DNA from: an uncultured Muribaculaceae bacterium
GTDB taxonomy: Bacteria > Bacteroidota > Bacteroidia > Bacteroidales > Muribaculaceae
Length of the DNA stretch: 64,000 nt
Assembly (NCBI GenBank): GCA_904501735.1
Contig: CAJGBY010000004.1
Coordinates: 62,001-126,000, forward strand
Direction of reading: 5' to 3'
The notes beneath the pieces were generated by a model. That model worked only from the letters and a program-made list of their open reading frames with translations. It made no database searches and was not told the origin of the DNA. Positions within the stretch are counted from its first letter, which is position 1, and each line of letters begins with the position of its first letter. Position numbers and translations under genes: made by a program. Shown piece after piece: positions 16,675-25,059 of the stretch.

Positions 16675-18042
16675 TTAATCAATGTTGTTGATGATATCGT
16701 GGCAGTCGCTACCGCATTGTTGGCAAAGGGTTAGTTTGCCATAAAGGCGCTTGTCGACAAGATGACGAAGTCGGTCTTTGAGTGAGTCCATGCGCACTGT
16801 TGCAATCACATCGGTCATGAAAGCTTGCATAAGCAACATTCGTGCTTCGTTTTTTGAGATACCGCGTGCTTGCATATAGAAGATTGCATCTTGGTCAAGC
16901 TGTCCAATGGTAGAACCGTGACTGCATTTCACATCGTCGGTGTAAATTTCGAGTTGAGGCTTTGAATACATCTTAGCTTCGTTTGAAGTGCAGATGTTTC
17001 GGTTGCCTTGATAAGCTTCGGTCTTAGGCGCATTAGGGTCCACCAGAATTTTTCCGCAGAATGCACCACGAGCCTTATCTTCGAGAATATATTTGAAAAG
17101 TTCGTTGCTTGAGCAGTGTCCCACATGGTGAGCAATGTCGGTGTGATTGTCGATGTGTTGTTCGCCACCAGCAATAGCCATACCATAGAGGTGAGTTTCG
17201 CAGTGTTCGCCCACGATGTCGATGTTATAATCGTTGCGTGTGGTACCATTCACAAGAGTGATGCCATTCACAAGCACATTAGAGCCTTCTTCTTGGCGCA
17301 CCCATAGCGATGATACGCGGTGAGTGTGTTCGCCCGATTCTTCGAGGTCGTAAAGGTCGAACGAAGAGTTCTTACCAGCAAAGATTTCGACTACTTGAGT
17401 GTTTAGGAAGTCGAGCTCTTGATTCTGAGTGTGGTCGCAAACGAGCATTTTTGCGTGAGCATTTTCCTCAAGGACAATAAGCACACGACGGCACGCCATC
17501 ACAGGGATGGTGGCGTTGAGGATGTTGACAAGTTGCAAAGGCTTTTCAAGAGTAACATTCTTAGGAATGTAGATTATCAATGCATCTTGAGCAAGCAATG
17601 TGTTGAGTGCGACAGTAGGGTTGCTGAGCGGAGCAAGTGTGCCATAATAACGGCTAATTAGCTCGCTGTGAGTAGCTGCAAATTGTCGCACAGAGCCAAC
17701 GAGCACACCTTCGGGCATACCGATAGATGCAGTGCGGCTGCTATAGTAAGTGTCGTTGAACGCAAAGTATAGCCAAGTACTCATGTTAGGCACATCGCAA
17801 CGGAATGCGTTGGCAGTGTCGGCACCAAAGTCGAAACGATTGATATTGACGCCATAGTCGGGCGCGAAAGTCGCTTCGAGGTCGGTGATTTCGTAGTTTT
17901 CGTCGCCTTTCACAGGAAGTCGCTTGCCTTCAAGAGCTTCAAGCGCCTTGTCGCGCAAAGCATTCATCGCCTCGATTGAATGCGAGTCGATAGTAGCGCG
18001 ATTTTCCTTGAAAAGGTCGATATATTGTTTTAATGATGACAT
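16675..18042 (-). CDS. sufD: Fe-S cluster assembly scaffold subunit SufD
   Basis: Partner of SufB and SufC in the SufBC2D scaffold. The 455-residue protein has the beta-helix core of the family and the C-terminal motif KCSHGSTIGQLDQDAIFYMQARGI with the conserved histidine. The ATG at 18042 is preferred; the TTG at 18051 would add three residues. The gene begins 15 bases after sufC. Confidence 0.93.
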   Translation of the reverse strand: MSSLKQYIDLFKENRATIDSHSIEAMNALRDKALEALEGKRLPVKGDENYEITDLEATFAPDYGVNINRFDFGADTANAFRCDVPNMSTWLYFAFNDTYYSSRTASIGMPEGVLVGSVRQFAATHSELISRYYGTLAPLSNPTVALNTLLAQDALIIYIPKNVTLEKPLQLVNILNATIPVMACRRVLIVLEENAHAKMLVCDHTQNQELDFLNTQVVEIFAGKNSSFDLYDLEESGEHTHRVSSLWVRQEEGSNVLVNGITLVNGTTRNDYNIDIVGEHCETHLYGMAIAGGEQHIDNHTDIAHHVGHCSSNELFKYILEDKARGAFCGKILVDPNAPKTEAYQGNRNICTSNEAKMYSKPQLEIYTDDVKCSHGSTIGQLDQDAIFYMQARGISKNEARMLLMQAFMTDVIATVRMDSLKDRLRHLVDKRLYGKLTLCQQCGSDCHDIINNID

Positions 18043-18057
18043 AAGTGGCAAGTGTGA

Positions 18058-18837
18058 TTAGTCGATTTTGTTGTCGATTTCTTCCTTAATCCAATCGTAA
18101 CCCTTTTCTTCAAGAACAAGAGCCAATTCAGGACCTCCCGATTTTACGATGCGTCCTTTGTAAAGCACATGCACGAAATCAGGTTTAATGTAGTCGAGTA
18201 GTCGTTGATAGTGAGTGATCACGATAGTAGCGTTGTTTTCAGTCTTTAGCTTGTTGACGCCACCAGCCACTATGCGAAGAGCATCGATGTCGAGACCACT
18301 ATCAGTTTCGTCAAGGATAGACAACTTAGGCTCAAGCATCGCCATTTGGAAAATTTCGTTGCGCTTCTTTTCACCACCTGAGAAGCCTTCGTTAACCGAA
18401 CGAGAAGCAAGCTTGTTGTCGAGTTCGACGATGGCACGCTTTTCGCGCATCAATTTCAAGAAGTCGCTTGCCGAAATAGGTTCTTGGTTGAAGTATTTAC
18501 GCTTTTCGTTCACAGCAGCACGCATAAAGTTTACCATCGATACGCCAGGGATTTCAACTGGGTATTGGAAACTTAGGAAAAGTCCTTCGTGAGAACGATC
18601 TTCGGGAGAAAGAGCCAAAAGGTCTTTGCCGTCGAAATCGGCCGAGCCACCAGTAACGGTGTAGGCAGGGTTGCCTGTAAGAACAGCCGATAGCGTACTC
18701 TTACCCGAGCCGTTAGGTCCCATGATAGCGTGAACTTCACCAGGGTGAATTTCAAGGTTTACGCCTTTAAGAATTTCTTTGCCTTCTATGCTTGCGTGAA
18801 GGTCTTTTATAGTGAGCAGGTTTGGTTTATTTTCCAT
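18058..18837 (-). CDS. sufC: Fe-S cluster assembly ATPase SufC
   Basis: ABC-type ATPase that drives the SufBD scaffold. Walker A is GPNGSGKST (40-48), the signature is FSGGEKKRNE, and Walker B is LSILDETDSGLDID. The 259 residues are typical. It lies between sufB and sufD with spacings of 28 and 15 bases, in the order sufB-sufC-sufD-sufS. Confidence 0.96.
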   Translation of the reverse strand: MENKPNLLTIKDLHASIEGKEILKGVNLEIHPGEVHAIMGPNGSGKSTLSAVLTGNPAYTVTGGSADFDGKDLLALSPEDRSHEGLFLSFQYPVEIPGVSMVNFMRAAVNEKRKYFNQEPISASDFLKLMREKRAIVELDNKLASRSVNEGFSGGEKKRNEIFQMAMLEPKLSILDETDSGLDIDALRIVAGGVNKLKTENNATIVITHYQRLLDYIKPDFVHVLYKGRIVKSGGPELALVLEEKGYDWIKEEIDNKID

Positions 18838-18865
18838 ATTCCTTGGTTGTTTTCGAGTGTTATAA

Positions 18866-20350
18866 TTATCCTACACTACCTTCGAGTGAGATTGATAGCA
18901 ATTTTTGAGCTTCAACGGCAAATTCCATAGGCAATTTAGCCATTACCTCCTTGGCATAACCATTCACGATAAGACCGATAGCATCTTCGGTAGGGATACC
19001 GCGTTGGTTGCAGTAGAAAATTTGTTCTTCGTTGATCTTTGATGTTGTAGCTTCGTGTTCCACGATTGATGAGTCGTTTTGCACATCGATGTAAGGGAAA
19101 GTGTGAGCTCCACAAGTGTCGGTGAGCAAAAGGCTGTCGCATTGAGTGAAGTTGCGGCTGTTGGTAGCCTTAGGCAACACTTTTACCAATCCACGATAGC
19201 TGTTTTGGCTGAATCCCGATGAGATACCCTTCGAAACGATGGTGCTTCGGGTGTTCTTGCCTATGTGAATCATCTTTGTACCAGTGTCGGCTTGTTGGTG
19301 ATTATTGGTAACAGCCACCGAGTAGAATTCGCCCACTGAGTTGTCGCCCTTTAGCACGCAACTTGGGTATTTCCAAGTGATAGCCGAACCAGTTTCGACC
19401 TGTGTCCACGAAATCTTAGAGAAGTCGCCACGGCACAAACCGCGTTTAGTAACGAAGTTGTAGATACCACCTTTACCGTCCTTGTCGCCTGGATACCAGT
19501 TTTGCACAGTAGAGTATTTCACTTCGGCACGGTCTTCGACGATGATTTCAACGATAGCTGCGTGAAGTTGGTTCTCGTCGCGCATAGGAGCAGTACAACC
19601 TTCGAGGTAGCTCACATAAGCATCGTCGTCGGCAACGATGAGTGTGCGCTCGAATTGACCTGTATCCTTGGCATTGATACGGAAATAGGTAGATAGTTCC
19701 ATAGGGCAACGCACGCCCTTAGGAATGTAGACAAATGAGCCGTCGGAGAAAACCGCGCTGTTGAGAGCAGCATAGAAATTGTCGCGATAGTTCACCACCG
19801 AGCCAAGATATTTCTTCACCAAGTCGGGGTAATCCTTGATGGCTTCCGAGATAGAGCAGAAGATTACGCCAAGTTCGGCAAGTTTTTCTTTGTAAGTAGT
19901 CTTGACACTCACACTATCCATTACGGCATCGACAGCGATACCCGAAAGTCGCATTTGTTCTTCGAGCGAGATACCCAGTTTGTCAAATGTTTTACGCACC
20001 TCAGGGTCTACTTCGTCGAGGCTTTTAGGGCCTTCTTTTTGCTTAGGAGCAGCAAAGTAGCTTATGTCCTGAAAATCGATTTCAGGAATGTTGAGGTGTG
20101 CCCAAGTGGGAGGAGTGAGTGTGAGCCAGTATTGGAATGCTTCAAGACGGAAGTTGAGCATCCATTCTGGTTCGCCTTTCATTTGCGAAATGTAGCGCAC
20201 CACATCTTCATTAAGCCCTTTAGGGATAATGTGCATGTCGATGTCGGTTACGAAGCCATACTTATAGTCGCTATTGGCAGCGTTGTGTATGATTGCTTCG
20301 TTATCGCTACGCTTGTTAGTTTCTTTTTCTTTATCTTCGTTTGACTTCAT
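18866..20350 (-). CDS. sufB: Fe-S cluster assembly scaffold subunit SufB
   Basis: Core scaffold of the SUF system, 494 residues. Recognisable stretches are PKGVRCPMELSTYFRIN, GCTAPMRDENQLHAA, SPCVLKG-like SCVLKGDNSVGEFYS and VEHEATTSKINEEQIFYCNQRGI near the C-terminus, the last holding the conserved Glu and His used in cluster binding. It is the first gene of the operon and is preceded by a Bacteroidota -7 element and a leader of about 125 nt. Confidence 0.96.
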   Translation of the reverse strand: MKSNEDKEKETNKRSDNEAIIHNAANSDYKYGFVTDIDMHIIPKGLNEDVVRYISQMKGEPEWMLNFRLEAFQYWLTLTPPTWAHLNIPEIDFQDISYFAAPKQKEGPKSLDEVDPEVRKTFDKLGISLEEQMRLSGIAVDAVMDSVSVKTTYKEKLAELGVIFCSISEAIKDYPDLVKKYLGSVVNYRDNFYAALNSAVFSDGSFVYIPKGVRCPMELSTYFRINAKDTGQFERTLIVADDDAYVSYLEGCTAPMRDENQLHAAIVEIIVEDRAEVKYSTVQNWYPGDKDGKGGIYNFVTKRGLCRGDFSKISWTQVETGSAITWKYPSCVLKGDNSVGEFYSVAVTNNHQQADTGTKMIHIGKNTRSTIVSKGISSGFSQNSYRGLVKVLPKATNSRNFTQCDSLLLTDTCGAHTFPYIDVQNDSSIVEHEATTSKINEEQIFYCNQRGIPTEDAIGLIVNGYAKEVMAKLPMEFAVEAQKLLSISLEGSVG

Positions 20351-20480
20351 TGTTCAGTCGTAATTTCTTTTTGTTTAAGTGGCAATTGGCATAATAAAAA
20401 TGCTTGTGTCCGATTGCCTTGTTTTTTATAAAAACAACCCACAAGAACTTAGGTTTGTGGTATGTTTTGGCATTAAAATG

Positions 20481-20488
20481 CAAAGTTA
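20481..20488 (-). promoter_or_regulatory. Candidate -7 element for the suf operon
   Basis: TAACTTTG followed by CA on the minus strand, in the divergent region upstream of sufB. No good -33 TTTG is seen, which would fit a regulated promoter. The implied leader is about 125 nt. Confidence 0.5.
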
Positions 20489-20563
20489 CGAAAAATCGGT
20501 GTATTTTGCGAATTAAAACGGTGGAAGAATGGGTGTAAAATACCTTTCGGAACAAAAAAATAG

Positions 20564-20571
20564 TATCTTTG
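20564..20571 (+). promoter_or_regulatory. Candidate -7 element for the patatin gene
   Basis: TATCTTTG lies 21 bases before the ATG at 20593, in the divergent region shared with sufB. Confidence 0.5.
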
Positions 20572-20592
20572 TGGGGTAAATAAAATAATTCG

Positions 20593-21459
20593 ATGGGAAA
20601 GTGCGATGAATTTGATAGAAAAGTGATTTTGGACGAGCGCTCGGGCTTAGTGCTTGAAGGTGGTGGTATGCGTGGCGTGTTTACCTGTGGCGTGCTCGAT
20701 AATTTTATGGATAGAGGCATTCGCTTCCCTTACACTATTGGTGTGAGTGCAGGTGCTTGCAACGGACTTTCATATATGTCGGGACAACGCGGTCGTGCCA
20801 AATACAGTAATATCGATTTGCTCGGCAAATATCGCTACATAGGACTGAAAAAGCTACTACTTACGGGCAATATCATGGATTTTGATTTGCTGTTCGATAA
20901 GTTTCCCAACGAGATTATTCCTTATGATTACGAGGCTTATGCTCAGTGTAAAGAGCGCTACGAAATGGTAACTACAAGTTGCGTGACGGGTGAGGCATGT
21001 TATTATGACGAGAAGCTGTCGCCCGAAAGAATTATCGACATCGTGAGGGCATCGAGCAGTTTGCCTTTCGTGTGTCCAATAGCTTATGTCGACGGTGAGC
21101 CAATGCTTGACGGTGGTATTGCCGATTCAATTCCGATAGAGCGTGCGCGCGCACTTGGCTACGATCGAAATGTGGTAGTGCTTACCCGAAATCGATGTTA
21201 TCGTAAGCCCGACAAGAAGGGTGTCGTGCCTCCGTTTATGTATCGCAAATATCCTGCATTGCGCGAAGCGATAGCTAATCGTAATAAACTATATAACACA
21301 CAATTAGAGTTGATAGAACGACTCGAAGATGAGGACGAAATAGTGGTGATTCGTCCCGAAAAACCTATCGTGGTAGATAGGATGGAGCGCGATGTAACGA
21401 AGCTGCTCGATCTATATAACGAAGGCTATGACTGTGCTTCGAAAATTAAGTTTGAGTGA
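20593..21459 (+). CDS. Patatin-like phospholipase
   Basis: Cytoplasmic or membrane-associated lipid acyl hydrolase. The oxyanion loop is EGGGMRG (22-28), the nucleophile is Ser52 in GVSAG, and the catalytic aspartate is D173 in LDGGIADSIP, so the Ser-Asp dyad is complete. The 288-residue length fits the bacterial YjjU-like patatin group, which ends in a region like KLLDLYNEGYDCA. No signal peptide. Monocistronic between the suf promoter and a convergent thioredoxin gene. Confidence 0.9.
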   Translation: MGKCDEFDRKVILDERSGLVLEGGGMRGVFTCGVLDNFMDRGIRFPYTIGVSAGACNGLSYMSGQRGRAKYSNIDLLGKYRYIGLKKLLLTGNIMDFDLLFDKFPNEIIPYDYEAYAQCKERYEMVTTSCVTGEACYYDEKLSPERIIDIVRASSSLPFVCPIAYVDGEPMLDGGIADSIPIERARALGYDRNVVVLTRNRCYRKPDKKGVVPPFMYRKYPALREAIANRNKLYNTQLELIERLEDEDEIVVIRPEKPIVVDRMERDVTKLLDLYNEGYDCASKIKFE

Positions 21460-21491
21460 AACGGAAATCATAGCCCTTGTCAATAGTATTA

Positions 21492-21851
21492 TTATTTGAG
21501 CAGAAGAGTGTCGATGGCGTGTGCAATTTCTTGTTTTGGGTAAGCTCCCGATACTAATTTAGGCATGTCGTTCATCGGTACAAATACGAGAGTTGGAACT
21601 GTGCGAATGTTGAAATAATTGGCAAGTTCTGGTTCGTCGTCAACATTTACTTTGTACACATCAACTTTGCCATTGAAATCTTCGGCAAGTTCGTCGATAA
21701 TAGGTGAGAGTCGTTTGCAAGGTCCACACCATTTAGCGTGAAAATCGATAAGAGCTGGTCGATCGCCCAAAAATTTCCAATCGTTAGGACTTAGTTCGAT
21801 GTTGGCTACTCTTCTTGTGAAGCCACCTTTTGATAGATTTATAGTTGCCAT
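21492..21851 (-). CDS. Thioredoxin
   Basis: A 119-residue thioredoxin with the redox motif WCGPC (C42, C45) and the cis-proline loop VPTLVFVP. Reduces protein disulfides; no signal peptide, so it is cytoplasmic. The start at 21851 follows a promoter; the longer open frame to 21920 would run back through that promoter and is rejected. A variable N-terminus (SKGGFTRRVANIELSP) replaces the usual first strand, so its specificity may differ from housekeeping TrxA. Confidence 0.9.
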   Translation of the reverse strand: MATINLSKGGFTRRVANIELSPNDWKFLGDRPALIDFHAKWCGPCKRLSPIIDELAEDFNGKVDVYKVNVDDEPELANYFNIRTVPTLVFVPMNDMPKLVSGAYPKQEIAHAIDTLLLK

Positions 21852-21889
21852 AGTTATATTTGTTTTTTTTATTATTCTGATGTTTTTTG

Positions 21890-21921
21890 CAAATATAACT
21901 CGTGATATGGCGTTTGTCAAA
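21890..21921 (-). promoter_or_regulatory. Bacteroidota promoter for thioredoxin
   Basis: TTTG and TATATTTG are separated by 20 bases on the minus strand. The leader would be about 35 nt. Confidence 0.75.
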
Positions 21922-21959
21922 TTGATTTATTGCATGCCCCGATAGATGATGTTTATGAT

Positions 21960-22005
21960 GGTAATAAAAACAAAACTGACCTCGTAATCACTACGAAGTC
22001 AGTTT
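21960..22005 (-). terminator. Terminator downstream of the SlyD-like gene
   Basis: Arms aaactgacctcgta and tacgaagtcagttt form a 14-bp stem with one mismatch or wobble. On the minus strand a T-rich stretch follows. Confidence 0.7.
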
Positions 22006-22068
22006 GAAACCTTAATCTTATTTTTAATACTATGAAAAACACATAGCAAAAATACAATTATTAAAGAT

Positions 22069-22105
22069 AAAACCAAATACTCCTGTGATAGAATATTTGG
22101 TTTTT
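22069..22105. terminator. Second hairpin between the SlyD-like gene and thioredoxin
   Basis: Arms aaaaccaaata and tatttggtttt form an 11-bp stem with T-rich flanks on either strand. It lies about 50-85 bases after the stop of the SlyD-like gene. The rest of 21930-22150 shows no gene. Confidence 0.55.
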
Positions 22106-22152
22106 AAATTATTTTAACTGTCGAATGTAGACAGTCGAAGATGTTTTATCGA

Positions 22153-22713
22153 TTAGTTGCAACCATTGCAGCCGCCGCAGTTGTCGCCACAAGAATCGTG
22201 ACCACAGCTACAACCACCGCAAGAGTGTTGAGGTTGCATATCTTCGGCAGTAGCATCGCGCACGAAAACTACCTTGCCTGTGTAGCGTACAGTCTTGCCA
22301 GCAAGAGGGTGGTTGAAGTCCATAGTAACCTTAGCATCGTCAACATTTACAACAATACCGTGTACATGGTAACCTTCTTCGGTCATCATAGGAAGTACAT
22401 TACCTACATATACCATTTTGCTATCGAATTCGCCTTCTTCGTTGCAGAAGATAGCCTTGTCAAGTTCCATAACATATTCAGCAGAGTGAGCGCCGAATGC
22501 TTGTTCAGGTCCGAATGTCATATCGAAAGTGTCGCCAGCCTTAAGACCTTGCAAACCTTTCTCAAAATCAGGAAGTACATCCTTTTCTACACCAAAGATG
22601 AACTTATCAGGGTGTTCTTCGGTGAATTTCATCATAAGAGCGTCTTCGTTCTTATCTACTTCATATACATCGTAAGCAAGCTCGATGTATTTGCCTGGTT
22701 TGATTGTTTCCAT
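22153..22713 (-). CDS. SlyD-like FKBP-type peptidyl-prolyl isomerase
   Basis: Cytoplasmic prolyl isomerase and chaperone, 186 residues. The FKBP part at the N-terminus (IELAYDVYEVDKNEDALM) is interrupted by the insert-in-flap region, and NHPLAGKTVRYTGKVVFVRDATAED is the SlyD-type second FKBP half. The C-terminus is a metal-binding tail with eight cysteines and one histidine (CGGCSCGHDSCGDNCGGC), as in nickel-binding SlyD. Metal handling is inferred from that tail. It has its own promoter and terminators. Confidence 0.9.
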   Translation of the reverse strand: METIKPGKYIELAYDVYEVDKNEDALMMKFTEEHPDKFIFGVEKDVLPDFEKGLQGLKAGDTFDMTFGPEQAFGAHSAEYVMELDKAIFCNEEGEFDSKMVYVGNVLPMMTEEGYHVHGIVVNVDDAKVTMDFNHPLAGKTVRYTGKVVFVRDATAEDMQPQHSCGGCSCGHDSCGDNCGGCNGCN

Positions 22714-22758
22714 ATTATATTAAATCTTTTTGTTTATAATCGGTTATTAATGTTTCTG

Positions 22759-22790
22759 CAAAGTTACTTTAAATTCCTTGCTTGTACAAT
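22759..22790 (-). promoter_or_regulatory. Bacteroidota promoter for the SlyD-like gene
   Basis: ATTG and TAACTTTG on the minus strand with 20 bases between them; the -33 element has one mismatch. Confidence 0.6.
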
Positions 22791-22813
22791 AGTGAGAATT
22801 GAAAACAAATGTA

Positions 22814-22848
22814 ATAAAACAAAAAAGCCTTGAATTTCTTCAAGGCTT
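22814..22848 (-). terminator. Terminator of tRNA-Asp
   Basis: Arms aagccttgaa and ttcaaggctt form a perfect 10-bp stem, followed on the minus strand by a T-rich run. It starts 4 bases after the tRNA. Confidence 0.85.
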
Positions 22849-22852
22849 CTTG

Positions 22853-22926
22853 CGGTGCGTACGGGACTCGAACCCGTGACCCCATGCGTGACAGGCATGT
22901 ATTCTAACCAACTGAACTAACGCACC
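22853..22926 (-). tRNA. tRNA-Asp (GTC)
   Basis: Reads as a full cloverleaf on the minus strand: acceptor arms GGTGCGT and ACGCACC, a D arm starting GTTCAGTTGGTTAG, anticodon stem CATGC/GCATG with loop CTGTCAC giving anticodon GTC, and T arm ACGGG-TTCGAGT-CCCGT. The discriminator is G, as expected for Asp. CCA is not encoded. A promoter and a terminator flank it. Confidence 0.95.
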
Positions 22927-22967
22927 AAAATTTCTATTTGTGCAAACCTCTCGTGGTTTTGCGAGTG

Positions 22968-22998
22968 CAAAGGTAGAACTTTTTTCTTAATCTGCAAA
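22968..22998 (-). promoter_or_regulatory. Bacteroidota promoter for tRNA-Asp
   Basis: TTTG and TACCTTTG on the minus strand with 19 bases between them, about 40 bases before the tRNA. Confidence 0.75.
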
Positions 22999-23069
22999 AT
23001 TTTCTACGATATTTTTATCAAAAACATGAAATTTTCTTTCCAAAAGAGTTTTTTTACACAAAAATGGGG

Positions 23070-24104
23070 TTAAACGAGCTGTATGCCATGTTGGCGACAA
23101 ATCTCAATTTGTTCCTCTGGCCATATACTTGCTTGTACCTCGCCGATGTGTGCTTTTTGTAGCAAGAACATACATAGACGGCTTTGTCCTATACCACCAC
23201 CGATTGAAAGTGGGAGTTCGCCATTTAGAAGTGCGCGGTGGAATGAAAGCTCTTTGCGCTCGATGCAATTGCGTGCATTTAGCTGTAGAATAAGTGATTC
23301 AGGACTCACGCGAATACCCATTGATGACAACTCGATAGCAGTGTCAAGAATATCGTCCCACACAAGGATGTCACCATTCAAACCTTGGAAACCATTGCTA
23401 TTAGGAGTGATCCAGTCGTCGTAGTCGGGAGCGCGTCCGTCGTGAGGTTCGCCGTTAGAAAGAGGAGCGCCGATGCCAATGATAAACACAGCGCCATATC
23501 GCTTGGTGATTTCTATTTCACGCTCCTTAGCTGTAAGATGAGGATACATGTCAAGCAACTCTTGTGAGTGAATGAATGTGATTTCTTCGGGTAGACGAGG
23601 AGTGATGTGAGGAAATTCTTCGTAGATACTTTGTTCGGTTTCGCGCAATGCACAATAGATATTGTTTACGGTGTTTTTGAGATAATCAACATTGCGATCG
23701 GCAGGCTTGATAGAGCGTTCCCAGTCCCATTGGTCCACATATAGAGAATGAAGGTTGTCGAGGTCTTCGCACGCACGAATAGCATTCATGTCGGTGTAAA
23801 GTCCATAACCAGCAGGAATGTCGTAAGCACCGAGTTTCATTCGTTTCCATTTAGCAAGCGAATGCACCACTTCGGCTTGACGATTGCCCATGCAAGCGAT
23901 AGGGAAAGAAACAGCATTTTCTACACCGTTGAGGTCGTCGTTGATACCTGTGCCAGTGAGTACAAATAGAGGAGCTGTAACGCGACGCAGATTGAGGCGG
24001 CGAGCCAATTTCTCTTGGAAAGTTTCTTTTATCTTTTTGATAGCTACTTCGGTTGTTTCGGGAAGAAGCTTTTGCTTATATTTCTTAGGTATAATTAATG
24101 CCAT
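23070..24104 (-). CDS. asnA: Aspartate--ammonia ligase (asparagine synthetase A)
   Basis: Makes asparagine from aspartate, ammonia and ATP. The 344-residue protein resembles class II aminoacyl-tRNA synthetase cores: VLTGTGINDDLNGVENAVSF near the N-terminus, SLYVDQWDWE, and the C-terminal SIGGGIGQSRLCMFLL (motif 3-like). The start at 24104 (MALIIPKKYKQKL) is the conserved AsnA start; the open frame to 24161 crosses the promoter. Uses ammonia rather than glutamine. Monocistronic. Confidence 0.95.
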   Translation of the reverse strand: MALIIPKKYKQKLLPETTEVAIKKIKETFQEKLARRLNLRRVTAPLFVLTGTGINDDLNGVENAVSFPIACMGNRQAEVVHSLAKWKRMKLGAYDIPAGYGLYTDMNAIRACEDLDNLHSLYVDQWDWERSIKPADRNVDYLKNTVNNIYCALRETEQSIYEEFPHITPRLPEEITFIHSQELLDMYPHLTAKEREIEITKRYGAVFIIGIGAPLSNGEPHDGRAPDYDDWITPNSNGFQGLNGDILVWDDILDTAIELSSMGIRVSPESLILQLNARNCIERKELSFHRALLNGELPLSIGGGIGQSRLCMFLLQKAHIGEVQASIWPEEQIEICRQHGIQLV

Positions 24105-24130
24105 TTTACTGCTTTTTGAAAATTTGAACG

Positions 24131-24162
24131 CAAACATAGCATTTTTTTTGTAAATGGGCAAA
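24131..24162 (-). promoter_or_regulatory. Bacteroidota promoter for asnA
   Basis: TTTG and TATGTTTG on the minus strand with 20 bases between them. The leader is about 20 nt, which supports the ATG at 24104. Confidence 0.75.
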
Positions 24163-24385
24163 TTTTATGGCAAAATGAATTAAAATATTTTATTTTGATA
24201 GCAAAATTGAATGTTTTGAAGCAATTTTATCGTCAAAACACACTATTAGATGTAAAAAAGTTGCAATTTTGCCACATATCGTGGAAAAAGTGTGAAATAA
24301 ATGACACAAAGTAACAGAAGGGGGCTTTGAGTCCTCTTTTTTGTGTTTTTATGACTTTAATATTAGTTAGGCACGGAATTTGTAT
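24163..24385. other. AT-rich divergent intergenic region between asnA and the LolD-like gene
   Basis: I see no gene here. There are long A/T stretches and one weak hairpin near 24319-24343 (a G run and gtcctc) followed by six T residues. No plus-strand gene precedes it, so its meaning is unclear. Confidence 0.5.
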
Positions 24386-24393
24386 TAACTTTG
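24386..24393 (+). promoter_or_regulatory. -7 element immediately before the LolD-like gene
   Basis: TAACTTTG followed by CA, with a TTAG 19 bases upstream. The -7 element ends only 6 bases before the ATG at 24400, so transcription would begin at or next to the start codon. Confidence 0.5.
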
Positions 24394-24399
24394 CAGTGA

Positions 24400-25056
24400 A
24401 TGATAGAAATTAAGAACATAAATAAGAGTTATGGTGCGCTGCGAGTGCTCGACAATGTGAGTGTGCGCATCAATGACGGCGAGGTGGTGACTGTAGTGGG
24501 TCCGAGCGGAGCTGGCAAAACTACGCTATTGCAGATAGTGGGTACGCTTGATGCACCCGATAGTGGCTCAGTGCTTTACGACGGCAAAGATGTGATAGCG
24601 ATGAAGGAGCGCGAATTGGCTCGTTTTCGCAATCAGAACATCGGATTTGTGTTCCAGTTTCATCAACTACTTCCCGAATTCACTATGCTTGAAAATGTGA
24701 TGATGCCAGCGCTCATAGGAGGCGTGAAGCATCGCGAAGCCGAGGCTCGAGCTAAAGAGTTGCTCGATTATATGGGGCTTGGCGCACGCATGGAGCACAA
24801 ACCAAATGAGTTGTCGGGAGGTGAACGCCAGCGCGTGGCAGTGGCTCGTGCGCTTGTGAATCGTCCAGCGGTGGTGCTTGCCGATGAACCTTCGGGTAGC
24901 CTCGACTCGCAAAACCGTCAGGAATTGCATAAACTTTTCTTCCGTTTGCGTGACGAAATGAAGCAAACATTTGTTATAGTGACTCACGATGACAGTTTGG
25001 CAGCCGATGCCGACCGAGTGTTGCGCATGTGCGATGGAAAAATTATTAATGATTGA
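24400..25056 (+). CDS. ABC transporter ATP-binding protein, LolD/MacB type
   Basis: Cytoplasmic ATPase of 218 residues. Walker A is GPSGAGKTT (34-42), the signature is LSGGERQRVAVARAL, Walker B is AVVLADEPSGSLD and the H-loop is VIVTHD. This family powers lipoprotein release (LolCDE) or MacB-like export. No permease gene lies next to it, so its membrane partner must be elsewhere. The gene that follows after 3 bases encodes a lipoprotein. Confidence 0.88.
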   Translation: MIEIKNINKSYGALRVLDNVSVRINDGEVVTVVGPSGAGKTTLLQIVGTLDAPDSGSVLYDGKDVIAMKERELARFRNQNIGFVFQFHQLLPEFTMLENVMMPALIGGVKHREAEARAKELLDYMGLGARMEHKPNELSGGERQRVAVARALVNRPAVVLADEPSGSLDSQNRQELHKLFFRLRDEMKQTFVIVTHDDSLAADADRVLRMCDGKIIND

Positions 25057-25059
25057 TTT

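Noticed and set aside
22141..22833. Plus-strand open frame of 230 codons over the SlyD-like gene
   Set aside because: Antisense shadow that also runs across the SlyD promoter and terminator of tRNA-Asp.
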